64,000 nt of DNA from Phycisphaerae bacterium (GTDB lineage Bacteria; Planctomycetota; Phycisphaerae; UBA1845; PWPN01): the NCBI GenBank assembly GCA_018003015.1, contig JAGNEZ010000030.1, forward strand, positions 1-64,000. Reading direction: 5' to 3'. Shown piece after piece: positions 10,421 to 19,822 of the stretch. The position numbers were made by a program, and so were the translations under genes. Below the pieces are notes generated by a model that was not told where the DNA came from, searched no databases, and saw nothing but the letters and a program-made list of their open reading frames with translations. Positions within the stretch are counted from its first letter, which is position 1, and the number at the start of each line of letters is the position of its first letter.

Positions 10421-10622
10421 GAGCCGGGTTTCACGCTCGACTCGGTGACCCACGTGACGAAAAGCCTTCGATCCTCGGCTAACCGCTGGTCTGTCTTGGC
10501 AATCCGTTCCGCGTTGGGCTTAAACTGCCTATCACGCAGAAGACATTGCAGTACAACAACTCCCTGCTAGAATGTGACTTGCGAAAAGTGTCTGCCTGCG
10601 TGTAAGGCTGCAGATCTGACGC

Positions 10623-10639
10623 CTGCGAGTTATTCGCAG
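10623..10639 (+). promoter_or_regulatory. Inverted repeat upstream of methyltransferase
   Basis: CTGCGA-GTTAT-TCGCAG is a perfect 6-bp inverted repeat with a 5-bp spacer, ending just before a TATATA element and about 38 bases upstream of the methyltransferase ATG. It could be a dimeric repressor site or a small hairpin. No regulator gene sits next to it. Confidence 0.25.
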
Positions 10640-10676
10640 ACTTCCTATATACACAAGGCAACCGAGGGATCGATTC

Positions 10677-11456
10677 ATGGATACGTGGAAGTTCTACGAC
10701 ATCACTCATCGTCGGCACGTGGTGTGCAATCCCACAAGCGAGGACAAGCTCGCACGCTTGGTGGACCTGGTGCAGCTGCCGACAACCGCACGGGTGGTTG
10801 ACATCGCCTGCGGGAAGGGCGAATTCCTGATACGTCTGGTGGAGGCATACGGAGTGCGCGGCCTAGGCGTGGACCTCTCGCCCTTCTTCATCGCCGACGC
10901 AGAACGAAGGCTCAGAGCGCGTGTGCCACAGGCAGGAATCACCTTCACCCAAATGGATGGCGCTGATTTTAAACCCGATAAGCCAAACAGCCTCACTCTA
11001 GCTTCGTGCATTGGGGCGAGCTGGGTTTTCGGCGGACACGCGCGCACTCTGGACGCGCTCATCGGCATGGCCGAGCCCGACGGCTGGGTGATAGTGGGGG
11101 AGCCGTACTGGTTGCGGGAGCCGTCGGACCAGCACTTGCGGGCGTGTGGGCTGACCAGAGATGCCTTCGGAAGCCACGCGGAAAACGTTGAAGCAGGAGA
11201 ACGGCGAGGGCTCGACCTCGTGCACACTCTGGTCAGCAGCAAGGACGACTGGGACCGATACGAAGGTCTTCAGTGGCATGCGATGGCGGACTACGCGCGC
11301 ACCGACCGAGATGACGCTGATCTTCCAGAACTGCTTGAGCGCGTGGCGAAGGAGAAATCAGTCTACTTGAGGTGGGGTAGAGACGCCTTGGGCTGGGCGA
11401 TCTACGTATTCAGATGTCCACCCGCTCGGAGTACCGAGGCGGTGTCGGGTGCCTGA
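10677..11456 (+). CDS. Class I SAM-dependent methyltransferase
   Basis: A 259-residue protein with a Rossmann methyltransferase core. The SAM-binding motif I is VVDIACGKGEFL (~residues 39-50), the acidic end of strand 2 is GVDLSPFF (~63-70), and motif II is QMDGADF (~92-98). The C-terminal third (Trp- and Asp-rich) probably shapes the substrate pocket. The substrate cannot be told from sequence; related proteins are annotated only as small-molecule methyltransferases. The ATG at 10677 has GAGGGA about 8 bases upstream. It is divergent from kdp, and its only downstream neighbour is convergent. Confidence 0.85.
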   Translation: MDTWKFYDITHRRHVVCNPTSEDKLARLVDLVQLPTTARVVDIACGKGEFLIRLVEAYGVRGLGVDLSPFFIADAERRLRARVPQAGITFTQMDGADFKPDKPNSLTLASCIGASWVFGGHARTLDALIGMAEPDGWVIVGEPYWLREPSDQHLRACGLTRDAFGSHAENVEAGERRGLDLVHTLVSSKDDWDRYEGLQWHAMADYARTDRDDADLPELLERVAKEKSVYLRWGRDALGWAIYVFRCPPARSTEAVSGA

Positions 11457-11720
11457 ATAGCGGTTGCAGCCGACTGTCCCATCAAAGGGCCGTATTCTGG
11501 GAACGTTCAGGGGACGTGTTGGCAACCATGCCCCCCAATGGTCTTGCCCGCCTCGATGACCTTGGTCTCTGCCCAGAACCTCGCGGCCACCTCGGCTGAC
11601 ACCAACCGCCGTGCCCGGGACATGCCAGCGCCGCAGGTATGAGGTGGCAAACCCACCGAAGCCTTCCAGCCCCGTCATTACGAGGCAATGGCGCACCACC
11701 CGGCCGCCGTGCCCCGAACT

Positions 11721-12857
11721 TCAATCGGCCCGCTGGGACGCAAGCGAGAGGGAGATCGTCACCGGCGGCCGCGGACGACGGGCGGTACTCCACTTGCCGA
11801 CCCGCAAACGCAAGCCATTGATGATCAGGAGCAGCAGGGTGACGGCAAACGGCCAGGCAGCAAGGCCGGACTCGTGATGCGAGTGGCGGACAACCGGCGC
11901 CTCCGCCACCGGGGCCCAAGACAGCAGGGCATCGGTGCCCAGGCCGAAGAGAATCGCCACGACCGCAATGCTCGCAATGTAGATCGCCAGACTCCGCCGC
12001 CCGAGCTGCCGTGCGACGATGACCATGGTCGTCATGTTCGTGGCCGGCCCGACGAGAAGAAACACCAGCGCGGCACCCGGACTCAAGCCCTTCGCGATCA
12101 GGGCCGCGGCAATCGGCGTCGAAGAGGTCGCACAGACGTACATGGGCATACCGATAGCCAGCATGATGAGCATCGCGGCCCAACCGCCGCCGACGTACCG
12201 CTCCAGCGAGCCCGGCGGGACAACGGCCGACACCAACCCCGCCAGCACGAAACCAAGTACCAGCCAGTGAGCCAGATCCGCAAACATCTCCACCAAACCG
12301 TAGCGCACAGCAACCCCGGCTCTCCCGAGAAGCCCGACCCGCTTGCCGGCATCAACCGAGGCCTCGGTCGAACAGTGGTGGCAGCACGGTTTGGGGGCAG
12401 CACGACTCGGCGAAACCAGCCGGGCAGGGTCCTCACCCGATCGATGGCCTCTATCGATCAGCCAGCCTGCAAAAACCGCGGTCGCCAGTGCGGCAATTGG
12501 CCGGACAACGGCCATGAACGGGCCAAGCAAAGCATACGAGACCGCGATCGAATCGATACCCGTCTCCGGCGCACTGATCAGGAAACTGGCCGTGGCCCCG
12601 CGGCCAGCCCCTTGCCTGCGGATCGACGATGCAACCGGAATCACGCTGCATGAACACAGCGGCAGCGGTGCCCCAATCAGCGCCGCTTTGATCACGCCGC
12701 CCAGACCCGGCTTGCCCAGATGCCGCGTGACTTGACCAATGGGCACTAGGGCTTGAATCACCCCCGCAGCCAGAAAACCGAAAAACAGCCATGGCCCGGC
12801 TTGCAGAAACACCCCCCAGGTGGCAGTGGCCCATTCGACAACAAAAGCCATGCTCAT
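11721..12857 (-). CDS. DUF318/SO_0444-type metal-efflux permease
   Basis: 378 residues from the ATG at 12857 (MSMAFVVEW; an internal ATG at 12851 is also possible), with AAGGGA just upstream. Two halves of four to five membrane helices each carry the family signatures LPLCSCSVIP (~residues 66-75) and a second copy-like GMPMYVCATSSTPIAAAL. Between them is a hydrophilic loop with a Cys/His cluster, KPCCHHCSTE (~160-169), as expected for a metal-binding segment of SO_0444-type copper/zinc efflux proteins. ArsP-like permeases are the main alternative. No metal-responsive regulator is adjacent. Confidence 0.85.
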   Translation of the reverse strand: MSMAFVVEWATATWGVFLQAGPWLFFGFLAAGVIQALVPIGQVTRHLGKPGLGGVIKAALIGAPLPLCSCSVIPVASSIRRQGAGRGATASFLISAPETGIDSIAVSYALLGPFMAVVRPIAALATAVFAGWLIDRGHRSGEDPARLVSPSRAAPKPCCHHCSTEASVDAGKRVGLLGRAGVAVRYGLVEMFADLAHWLVLGFVLAGLVSAVVPPGSLERYVGGGWAAMLIMLAIGMPMYVCATSSTPIAAALIAKGLSPGAALVFLLVGPATNMTTMVIVARQLGRRSLAIYIASIAVVAILFGLGTDALLSWAPVAEAPVVRHSHHESGLAAWPFAVTLLLLIINGLRLRVGKWSTARRPRPPVTISLSLASQRAD

Positions 12858-12992
12858 GATTCCCTTCGTTCGCCTGGCACATTCTTTTGCCAACTCCGGG
12901 GATTGTAGGCAGCCCCGGCTCCCCCTGCCCAGCTTGACTCCAGGATGATGTCAAGCCGACTACGGCGGTGATCACGCACGCGTCGGCCGCCG

Positions 12993-15900
12993 CTACTCGC
13001 TCCTCAATGCCGCCAGTAGCTGCATTCGTAACGTGGGCACAACCGCGACGGCGCCTGCCATCATCCCAGCCGCCAGAACGCCGACCAGCGTCGAGGCCAG
13101 CGACAACCACGGAATCGTGGCCGGGCTCGCCACCGCATGGGGGGCAATCGCCAGCCCAGCCGCCACTGAGCCGGCCAGCAGACCGCAGACAAGCAGGACG
13201 GCGTTTTCCGCCAGTACCATGACCGCCAGCGTTCCTTGCCGAAACCCGACCGCCTGCAGCAGGGCCAGCTCTCGCCGCCGTTCCCACACGTTCCGAAGCA
13301 TGACCGCGCCCAGTCCGACCGTGCCAAGCATCAGCCCCAAACCGCCCAGCGTCTGGAAGGTCGAAAGATACGTGTTCTCGACCGCCATGTAGTCAGCCAG
13401 TCGGCCGGTCGTGGAGACTGCGTCGAAGCCGTAGTCGCCCAGGTCCCGCTCCAGAGCCTGCTCGATCGCTCCAGCCCTCTCGACCGGAGCCTCGATCAAG
13501 AAGAAGCTATACCCTCCGATCGAGGGCCAAAGACGCACGAACTCCCGCTCCGCGATGATCAGACCGCCCTGCAGAACACTGCCCGAGAGCACACCGACGA
13601 TGCGCAGTTTCGCCGGTCTGCCGCCCTCGTCCTCTACGGTTAATTCGCCGCCCAGCCCGATGTGCAGCATCCACGTAACGGTGCTCGCGTCGCCGATGGC
13701 GGGCACGGCGCTATCGCTGGCCCGGCTCGTCAGGAGCGTCCATGGATTCCCTGGGTCGAAATCGGCGTTACCCTCAAACGACTGGAACGAGAAGCCACCG
13801 CGCCGAACCATCGCATTCGTGGCCCCGAAGATCCGCGGAGAACGGCTGCCATAGAGGTTCAGGCAACTGGCGTCGTCGCCGGGACGAACACGAAAGGGAA
13901 TAACCTCGCTGCCAGCCATCTGCTGCTGCGTCGGCGGCGTGATATTCAGCGCCGATCGGCCGGTGGGCGCATTGAGATCGGGCAGGAGGGGCATGGTCGA
14001 CTCCGCCATCAGCGCGAACCCGCCTGTCCCGCCGTCCTTGGCCCGGTCCTGCGGGCCCGGCTTCCGGTGACTGGCTCCGACCGCCACGATGTTGAAGGCC
14101 GCCGCCGCGATTAACACGGTTGTCATCAGGCTGCGGCGACGATGACGGGTCGCGTTGCGGATGCCTAGCTTCAGCGCCGCTAGCGGACCGGGACCGATCA
14201 CCCCACGCCTGCCGGCCCGGATCCATGCGTCCATGCCCACCATGCAGGCGGTCAGCATCACCACGCCGGCCACAAAGAACGCGATCGTGCGCGGCAGGAC
14301 CACCACGGCTGCCAGGGTCACGATCAGACCAGCCGCTAACGCGACCAGCACCACCACAGAGAGCGATCGCTCAGACCCATGTCTCGCGGCCTGGGACCCC
14401 CACAACACATTGCCCGCCAGCAGCGAGCGAGCCGAGGCCCGGCTGAACCCTCGCAACGACCAGCGAATCGAAGCCCACGCCACTACCAGCCCCGCGATCA
14501 ATCCGATCAGCAGGCTCAGACTCCCAACATGCAGCCGAAGGAACGGCGCATGAACCGCAGCCGACCACCACGAACGCAGCCCGGCCAGCATCAGCCCGGC
14601 ATAGCCGACACCGGCCGCCAAACCGAACAGACAGCCGATGCCCGCCAGTGCCAGCCCTTCTCCGAGCAGGAGCTTCCGAACCGTCCGCGGCCGGAAACCC
14701 AAAGCCAGCAGCAGGCCAAGCTCACCACTCCGCCGATCGAGCCCCAGCCGGAACATCAGCGCGATCAGCAGGGCGGCCGAGAACATGATCAGAAAGCTGA
14801 GACTCAGGAACACCATGGCGAAGTCGGTGTTCCCCTGAGCGGCCGCCAGGGCGTTGGCCCGCACCGGCTCGAAGCGAAGACCGGCTGCGTCCAATACGCT
14901 GGGCAATTGCAGCTCCTTCTCCAACTCGCCGGCCGCGGCGTCGAGGCTTACACCCAACGGTGGATAGATGCGCAGCGACGTGGTAGTGCCAAATCGCTCG
15001 TATTCCTTGCCCCAAAGCCTTAGTCCGGCCATCATCGATAGGAATGCCTTCGGCGTCGGCCCGTGGTCCTCCCAGTACCTCTCGTCCACCGGCCGAATGC
15101 GCTTCAGATCGATCGGGAAGGGGGGGGTCCAGTCGGACAGACGCTTGGCGTCAGTCAAGCCTTCGTACACCGGCGTCAGCGTGCGACTGCCGGCCAGCCC
15201 CTGCATCGTGACGATGCCACGAAGCCGAAACCCCGCCGTCTCGGTCCGCAACTGCCCATACTCGCCGATCAGGTAGTAGCTGAGCACCATGCGGTCGCCG
15301 CATTGGACTCCGAGTTGATTCGCGGTCCATTCGTTCAAGACGATCTCGTCGTCTTTCAGCGTGTCGATGGTCTCGCCGGTCGTCAAAACGAACCGTCCGA
15401 ACGGTCCGCCCAGTCCGACGGCCGCGATAGTTGAGTAGGGAACCTCGACCGGAGACGGAGCAGAGGCCGTCAACCAACCCGGCTGCGCCCAGGCCCGTCG
15501 CTCGACGGTGATCGTGTTGGCCAGGTAACTGAAAACCGGCAGGGCAGAACACTGGGTCCGGGCGCAGGCCTCCTGAAGCTCCTTCAACAACGTCGGAGAC
15601 ACCATCAGACCAGCGCTCTCCGCAACAACGGCCTGGCCCTCCTGATCCTGGCGGAGACTCAGTCCCAAATCCTGCAGGGTAGCGAAACGGGAGAGGGCGC
15701 ACTGGTAGACGACTTGCAGAGCCCGTGTTCGCGCGGCACTGCGGGACGAATCGGAATAGAGGAGCCGGAGAGCCCCCAGCCACGGGGCGTTCTCCGCTCC
15801 ACCCGGACGGCGGGAGACCAGAATGGTGTTGACCTGATCGGGACGCCTGAGCGCCCGCTGGAGCACCGATAGGGGAACGAAGGCGGTACGCGGATGATAC

Positions 15901-16514
15901 TGCGTGGGATGAAGGCTAAACCCTCCCAAACCGTCGTCCGGGATGACCCCTCCAACGGCAAGACGCAGCGTGACCAGTCGGCTGTCTCGCCGCCCAAGAA
16001 GCGTCTCAACAGGTATGCCATCCTGCTTGGACACTCGGATCAGGACCTCGTCACCGATCTTCGCGCCTAGATCGCCCGCCAGCGATTCGTTGAGAACCAC
16101 GGAGCGATCGGCCGAGGAGCCCCGGCCACTCGGCATCGGGTGCGTGGCCAGCGCCCAGAACCGATCGCCGATTCCCGCAATCTGCGTCTGGTTGACCCGA
16201 GCACCGGTGTCGGCGTGGGCCACGTTGCCTCTCAACAGAATCGCCTCGGCGACGGTGATCTCGCCGGGCCACATGTCCGGGTCCGCCCGGAGGGCATCCA
16301 CGGTCCCGGTTCGCAGGAAGTACGGGCTGAACAACGCCATCTCCACCCGCCCCAGCCGCCCGACAGCCAGGTCCGCCAGGCTTCCACGCATCGAGTCGCC
16401 AACCAGCAGGGCGCCGGTGATCACCGCCGTGGCCGCCGCGCAGGCCAGAACCGTGGCCAGATGGGTACGCCAGTGATGCTTCAAAGATCGACGACGGAGA
16501 GTGGAGAAATTCAA
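12993..16514 (-). CDS. Large FtsX/MacB-type ABC transporter permease
   Basis: 1173 residues. The start is TTG at 16514, chosen because GAAGGTG lies about 6 bases upstream. An N-terminal helix (residues ~18-40, LATVLACAAATAVITGALLVGDS) is followed by a long periplasmic MacB-like domain. A first FtsX domain (~560-690) has FLIMFSAALLIALMFRLGL and the RRSGELGLLLALGF motif. After several more helices, a second periplasmic region and a second FtsX domain (C-terminal ~130 residues) follow, with WERRRELALLQAVGF. The two-FtsX layout is known from LolC/E-like and YbbP-like exporters, which move lipoproteins, lipids or peptides. The adjacent upstream ATPase is its partner; the cargo is unknown. Confidence 0.88.
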   Translation of the reverse strand: MNFSTLRRRSLKHHWRTHLATVLACAAATAVITGALLVGDSMRGSLADLAVGRLGRVEMALFSPYFLRTGTVDALRADPDMWPGEITVAEAILLRGNVAHADTGARVNQTQIAGIGDRFWALATHPMPSGRGSSADRSVVLNESLAGDLGAKIGDEVLIRVSKQDGIPVETLLGRRDSRLVTLRLAVGGVIPDDGLGGFSLHPTQYHPRTAFVPLSVLQRALRRPDQVNTILVSRRPGGAENAPWLGALRLLYSDSSRSAARTRALQVVYQCALSRFATLQDLGLSLRQDQEGQAVVAESAGLMVSPTLLKELQEACARTQCSALPVFSYLANTITVERRAWAQPGWLTASAPSPVEVPYSTIAAVGLGGPFGRFVLTTGETIDTLKDDEIVLNEWTANQLGVQCGDRMVLSYYLIGEYGQLRTETAGFRLRGIVTMQGLAGSRTLTPVYEGLTDAKRLSDWTPPFPIDLKRIRPVDERYWEDHGPTPKAFLSMMAGLRLWGKEYERFGTTTSLRIYPPLGVSLDAAAGELEKELQLPSVLDAAGLRFEPVRANALAAAQGNTDFAMVFLSLSFLIMFSAALLIALMFRLGLDRRSGELGLLLALGFRPRTVRKLLLGEGLALAGIGCLFGLAAGVGYAGLMLAGLRSWWSAAVHAPFLRLHVGSLSLLIGLIAGLVVAWASIRWSLRGFSRASARSLLAGNVLWGSQAARHGSERSLSVVVLVALAAGLIVTLAAVVVLPRTIAFFVAGVVMLTACMVGMDAWIRAGRRGVIGPGPLAALKLGIRNATRHRRRSLMTTVLIAAAAFNIVAVGASHRKPGPQDRAKDGGTGGFALMAESTMPLLPDLNAPTGRSALNITPPTQQQMAGSEVIPFRVRPGDDASCLNLYGSRSPRIFGATNAMVRRGGFSFQSFEGNADFDPGNPWTLLTSRASDSAVPAIGDASTVTWMLHIGLGGELTVEDEGGRPAKLRIVGVLSGSVLQGGLIIAEREFVRLWPSIGGYSFFLIEAPVERAGAIEQALERDLGDYGFDAVSTTGRLADYMAVENTYLSTFQTLGGLGLMLGTVGLGAVMLRNVWERRRELALLQAVGFRQGTLAVMVLAENAVLLVCGLLAGSVAAGLAIAPHAVASPATIPWLSLASTLVGVLAAGMMAGAVAVVPTLRMQLLAALRSE

Positions 16515-16549
16515 GTCGGCACCTTCAGCGTTTTAACCAACGACGTCCT

Positions 16550-17257
16550 CTACACCTCCCGCAACACATGCTCCGACAACTCGTACCGCCGGCCGAACCG
16601 CTCGGCGAGAACAGGACTGTGCGTCACCACCACCAGCATGGCGCTCTCCTCCCTGTGCAACTCCTGCAACAAGGCGCCGACGGCGTCGGCCGAGCGATGA
16701 TCCAGGTTGCCGGTCGGTTCGTCCGCCAGCAGCAACAGCGGGCGATTGATCATCGCTCGGGCGATCGCTACCCGCTGCCGCTCGCCGCCGGACAGCTCGG
16801 CCGGCAGATGATCCAGTCGCCCGGCGAGACCCAATCGGTCTAGCAGCTGCCGGGCCCGAACCGTGGCATCGTCCCAAGCCGCGCCGGCCAGGGTCGGTAT
16901 CAACACGTTTTCCAGCACCGTGCATTGCGGCAGTAGGTGATGATCCTGAAAGATGAAGCCGACGCTCCGATTGCGAAACGCCGCTAACTCGTCGGCCGGC
17001 AGCGAGAACGGATCGCAGCCCGCCAGAGTCACTCGTCCGTTGCTCGGCGGCTCCAACGTACCCAGAATATTCAACAGCGTGCTCTTCCCTGAACCAGATG
17101 GCCCCATGATCGCGATGGACTCGCCTGCCCTGAGGCCGAGACTGACGTCGCGAAGGACGACCAGCGGCCCGCAACCACTTGCATAGACCTTGCCCAGCGA
17201 CTCGGCGCACAGGCTCGGCACCACTTCAGCGACGCGATTCGGACTGAATGCGTTCAT
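16550..17257 (-). CDS. LolD/MacB-type ABC transporter ATPase
   Basis: 235 residues from the ATG at 17257 (MNAFSPNRV). Walker A is [11 protein letters not shown] (~45-55), the Q-loop lies in [12 protein letters not shown], the signature is [15 protein letters not shown], Walker B is [12 protein letters not shown], and the H-loop is VVTHSP. Length and motifs are those of the LolD/MacB/FtsE subfamily, whose partners are FtsX-type permeases. The gene overlaps the end of the glycosyltransferase by 32 bases and is followed after 35 bases by the large FtsX permease, so the three are one transcription unit. Confidence 0.93.
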   Translation of the reverse strand: MNAFSPNRVAEVVPSLCAESLGKVYASGCGPLVVLRDVSLGLRAGESIAIMGPSGSGKSTLLNILGTLEPPSNGRVTLAGCDPFSLPADELAAFRNRSVGFIFQDHHLLPQCTVLENVLIPTLAGAAWDDATVRARQLLDRLGLAGRLDHLPAELSGGERQRVAIARAMINRPLLLLADEPTGNLDHRSADAVGALLQELHREESAMLVVVTHSPVLAERFGRRYELSEHVLREV

Positions 17258-18515
17258 ACAAAGCCCACGTCTCCTTGGCCATGATCTCGTCGGTGAACGA
17301 CTGCAGCACAGCCGCACGTCCCTGCTCGCCCAGCCGACGACGCAGCCCCACGTCATCCATCAGCCCGGCTAGCCCTTCGGCAACGGCATGCGGATCGTTC
17401 GGTTCGACCAGCAGACCTCCACCGGTTCGCTCCACCAGTTCGGGAAACGCCCCGTGCCGAGGCAGAACCACAGGTACCCCCTCCGCGAGAGCTTCCAGCA
17501 CGTAGATGCCCTTCGGCTCGCGATAAACGGCCGGAACGCAAAACGCATCACACCCGCGCAGCAGCCCTTGTTTGCCCATACGGTCCACTTCACCCAGATA
17601 CGAGAACGCGCCGACTACTCCACCCGCCGTCAGATCACGACGGACTCGCTCCAGGTACGGCCGATCCCGCTCTCCAAGGTACCCCGCGGCGACCAGTCGA
17701 ACATCCCGCCCGGCTCGAACGAGTTCGGCCATGGCCGCCGCCACAAGGTGCAGTCCCTTGTCTTCGCAAATGCGGGCCATGTAGCCAACCGTGAACGCCT
17801 CGCCTACCGGGTCCGAACGCGGGCCGTCACCGTCAACATGCACGCCTAAACGCACTACATGCATGCGATCGGCCGGAATACCGAACCGCTCCCGGCAGTA
17901 TCCAGCATAGTAATCGCTGACCGACACAAAGCCGGCCACATGCCGGCCCTCGCGGCGAATCAACTCCACCGTCCGGCTTCGCCACGGCTCCGTCAGCCGG
18001 TCGATGAACAGGTCCTCACCAGTCAGTGTGCAGACCGTCGGTATCCCTAACGCTTCGCGAATCGGCCGCGCAACCTGAACAAACAGGGCGTTCGGGATAT
18101 TCACAACGTCCGGTCGTACTTCACCCAGCCAGGCAATCAGCTTGCGGACTTCCCTGCCCGCGGGCCCATCCTCGCCCTCAAGACTCGACACCGTCAGCCG
18201 CCCCAGATCCTCCATCTCCCCGCGAGGCCCGCCTCGGGCTACCCTCTTCAGCAGCCACGGCGAATCAAGAAACCGATCGATAAACCGCGGCATGCGGCGA
18301 AAAACCGGCGAACGATGCTGCAGATAGACATTGACCGCCCCGTATAGCACGCACGACTCGCTCACGTCCGGCTCGTCCGTGCGAATCGGCGTGTACAACG
18401 GCACAAGCAGTATGTCGCGCCCCTCAGCCCGCAGGGCCGCCACCAGCGTGTTGTCACGCATGCAGCTGCCGCAGTACATCCCCGCAGCACCGGCGGTCAG
18501 GTACACGACTCTCAT
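17226..18515 (-). CDS. GT4-family glycosyltransferase
   Basis: 429 residues from the ATG at 18515 (MRVVYLTAGAAGM). It has the two-Rossmann GT-B fold of family 4: an N-terminal acceptor half with a Cys-containing loop (GMYCGSCMRDN, ~13-23) and a C-terminal nucleotide-sugar half. The usual Glu motif region reads REPKGIYVLEALAEGVPVV (~330-348). A retaining glycosyl transfer to a lipid or polysaccharide precursor is likely. It lies between a YbjN-domain gene (11 bases upstream) and an ABC exporter, with which it overlaps. That suggests, by inference, that its product or a glycosylated envelope component is exported by that ABC system. Confidence 0.9.
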   Translation of the reverse strand: MRVVYLTAGAAGMYCGSCMRDNTLVAALRAEGRDILLVPLYTPIRTDEPDVSESCVLYGAVNVYLQHRSPVFRRMPRFIDRFLDSPWLLKRVARGGPRGEMEDLGRLTVSSLEGEDGPAGREVRKLIAWLGEVRPDVVNIPNALFVQVARPIREALGIPTVCTLTGEDLFIDRLTEPWRSRTVELIRREGRHVAGFVSVSDYYAGYCRERFGIPADRMHVVRLGVHVDGDGPRSDPVGEAFTVGYMARICEDKGLHLVAAAMAELVRAGRDVRLVAAGYLGERDRPYLERVRRDLTAGGVVGAFSYLGEVDRMGKQGLLRGCDAFCVPAVYREPKGIYVLEALAEGVPVVLPRHGAFPELVERTGGGLLVEPNDPHAVAEGLAGLMDDVGLRRRLGEQGRAAVLQSFTDEIMAKETWALYERIQSESRR

Positions 18516-18526
18516 CAAAGGGGATT

Positions 18527-19243
18527 CTAACCGTCCGCCATCTCAATTTCAGCGATGACCTCGGCCGGAGATAGATCGTCACCAAACAAAAGTCGACAGA
18601 ACGCCCGGTGATACTTGCCGGCCGTCGTGATCGATGCGCCCAGCAGATCCCGAAATTGACGGTGAGTGAGTGCACCGTCACTCAACGGCATCGCCACTCG
18701 AAAGTGCATGTCACCAGTGGACATGTCGAAGTCAAAACAACCCAGCGTCAGACCGTGGTTGGCTCTTGCTACGGCCTCCGCCATCTGGACCCGTCGAGGC
18801 TCCGGCGTGACCACCGGCACGCCCACCATGACCGCCAGAATGGCCGGATCCTGTCGAGCCGCAATGATGACCGGGAAAACACCACTCTCGCCACGGAAAT
18901 TCGTGTCAATGGCCGGGGAATCGCTGCGAACGTGGCACCGCACGCCGTCCTCGTTCAAAAACACACAGACCTGATCGATGATCTCTCGCGCCTTCTCCAT
19001 GGCCAAGCCCGCTCCGTCCACTCCTCGGGCACCACCCGTCTTCATACCCCGGGAACCGGCTCGCACAGGAGCCGCATGTCTCACAACGGTCCCGGACGCC
19101 GCCCGTGAGGCCGAAACCCGTCTCCCTTGCTCCCTGGCCGCCGAGCCACCTCGCTCCACACCCCTCCGACGCTGCCAAGCCCTCACCAATGCTACGCACC
19201 ACCAGGAGACCAGCCCACCAAGGACGACAAGTACTGTGCTCAT
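18527..19243 (-). CDS. Membrane-anchored YbjN-domain protein
   Basis: 238 residues from the ATG at 19243 (MSTVLVVLGG). Residues ~3-22 form a membrane helix (VLVVLGGLVSWWCVALV). A ~60-residue Arg/Gly-rich linker follows, then a C-terminal domain (~85-238) resembling the YbjN / type III chaperone-like fold (FDFDMSTGDMHFRVAMPL, TAGKYHRAFCRLLFG). No Shine-Dalgarno is visible before this ATG; internal starts exist, such as the one at MKTGGARGV. It is first in the operon with the glycosyltransferase and ABC genes. Its role is unknown; stand-alone YbjN-like domains often act as chaperones or adaptors. Confidence 0.75.
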   Translation of the reverse strand: MSTVLVVLGGLVSWWCVALVRAWQRRRGVERGGSAAREQGRRVSASRAASGTVVRHAAPVRAGSRGMKTGGARGVDGAGLAMEKAREIIDQVCVFLNEDGVRCHVRSDSPAIDTNFRGESGVFPVIIAARQDPAILAVMVGVPVVTPEPRRVQMAEAVARANHGLTLGCFDFDMSTGDMHFRVAMPLSDGALTHRQFRDLLGASITTAGKYHRAFCRLLFGDDLSPAEVIAEIEMADG

Positions 19244-19320
19244 CAACAGTTATCATAACATAAACAGACCCCTGTGCCCACCCGGCACCCCACCGCCCGC
19301 GTTCGGATATCGGGACAGGT

Positions 19321-19370
19321 CCGTTTATTTCGAGCCCGGACAACGGTACACCGTTTATTTCGGCCCGGAC
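19321..19370. repeat. 30-bp-period direct repeat (CCGTTTATTTCG...)
   Basis: CCGTTTATTTCG followed by (A)GCCCGGAC occurs at 19321-19341 and again at 19351-19370, almost identical and 30 bases (about three helical turns) apart. It lies 78-127 bases upstream of the YbjN start codon, a position suited to a regulator binding on one face of the DNA. Confidence 0.6.
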
Positions 19371-19534
19371 TTGCTGATCGCACTGCTTCTCCGGGTCCGG
19401 GACGGGACAAGTGTTATGAGTATCGAGGACGATCCCTGCGGTCCGCCTCCCAGCTCTTTGAAATCCCGATAGCCTCCCCCGCCCGGGAGGGCACGCTCAT
19501 GGTCGCTGACTGCTGTCCGCCGTCCGCCGACCCT

Positions 19535-19694
19535 TCAATTGCCTTCGTTTGGCGCTCTGATATCTTGACTGCCGACCGCCGACCGCTCAATTGGCTTCGT
19601 TTGGCGCTTGAGGTCTCTAGGAATCGAGAGCAGAAACCTCCCTGGCGGTGCCAAAAACGCGGTTCCTGCGTCCGGCCAATGGCTTCGTTTGGCT
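19535..19694. repeat. Imperfect 52-bp repeat with core CTTCGTTTGGC
   Basis: TCAATTGCCTTCGTTTGGCG at 19535 and TCAATTGGCTTCGTTTGGCG at 19587 are 52 bases apart, and each is preceded by a similar GTCCGCCGACC/GACCGCCGACC tract. A partial third copy, CAATGGCTTCGTTTGGCT, lies at 19677-19694. They look like copies of an intergenic repeat family; whether it is dispersed in the genome cannot be told from this window. Confidence 0.55.
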
Positions 19695-19822
19695 GGAGAA
19701 CGTGCGCGATACTTGACCACCGGTCCGGCCCCGCAGACCCGTTCCCAGAGCGAACGACACTCTCCAACAAGCCCCCGCCGCCCGTCTCGGCTCGGACCAA
19801 ACGCCAATCCTCAGGATAGAGA

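Larger units (their letters stand above)
10305..10676. other. Divergent regulatory region between kdp and a methyltransferase
   Basis: This 372-base region separates the minus-strand kdp operon from the plus-strand methyltransferase, so it should hold both promoters. The kdp side carries the 11-bp-period direct repeat at 10403-10420. The methyltransferase side carries a TATATA-like element near 10646-10651 and a 6-bp inverted repeat with a 5-bp spacer at 10623-10639 (CTGCGA...TCGCAG). No coding frame is credible here. Confidence 0.5.
19244..19822. other. Repeat-bearing intergenic region between TPR genes and YbjN operon
   Basis: A 579-base region with no credible gene. It sits downstream of the seven-gene TPR/GTPase array and upstream of the YbjN gene (both minus strand). 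It holds two separate short repeat families, listed apart: a 30-bp-period pair at 19321-19370 and 52-bp-period copies at 19535-19694. The short frames here have the biased composition of read-through repeat sequence. Confidence 0.5.
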
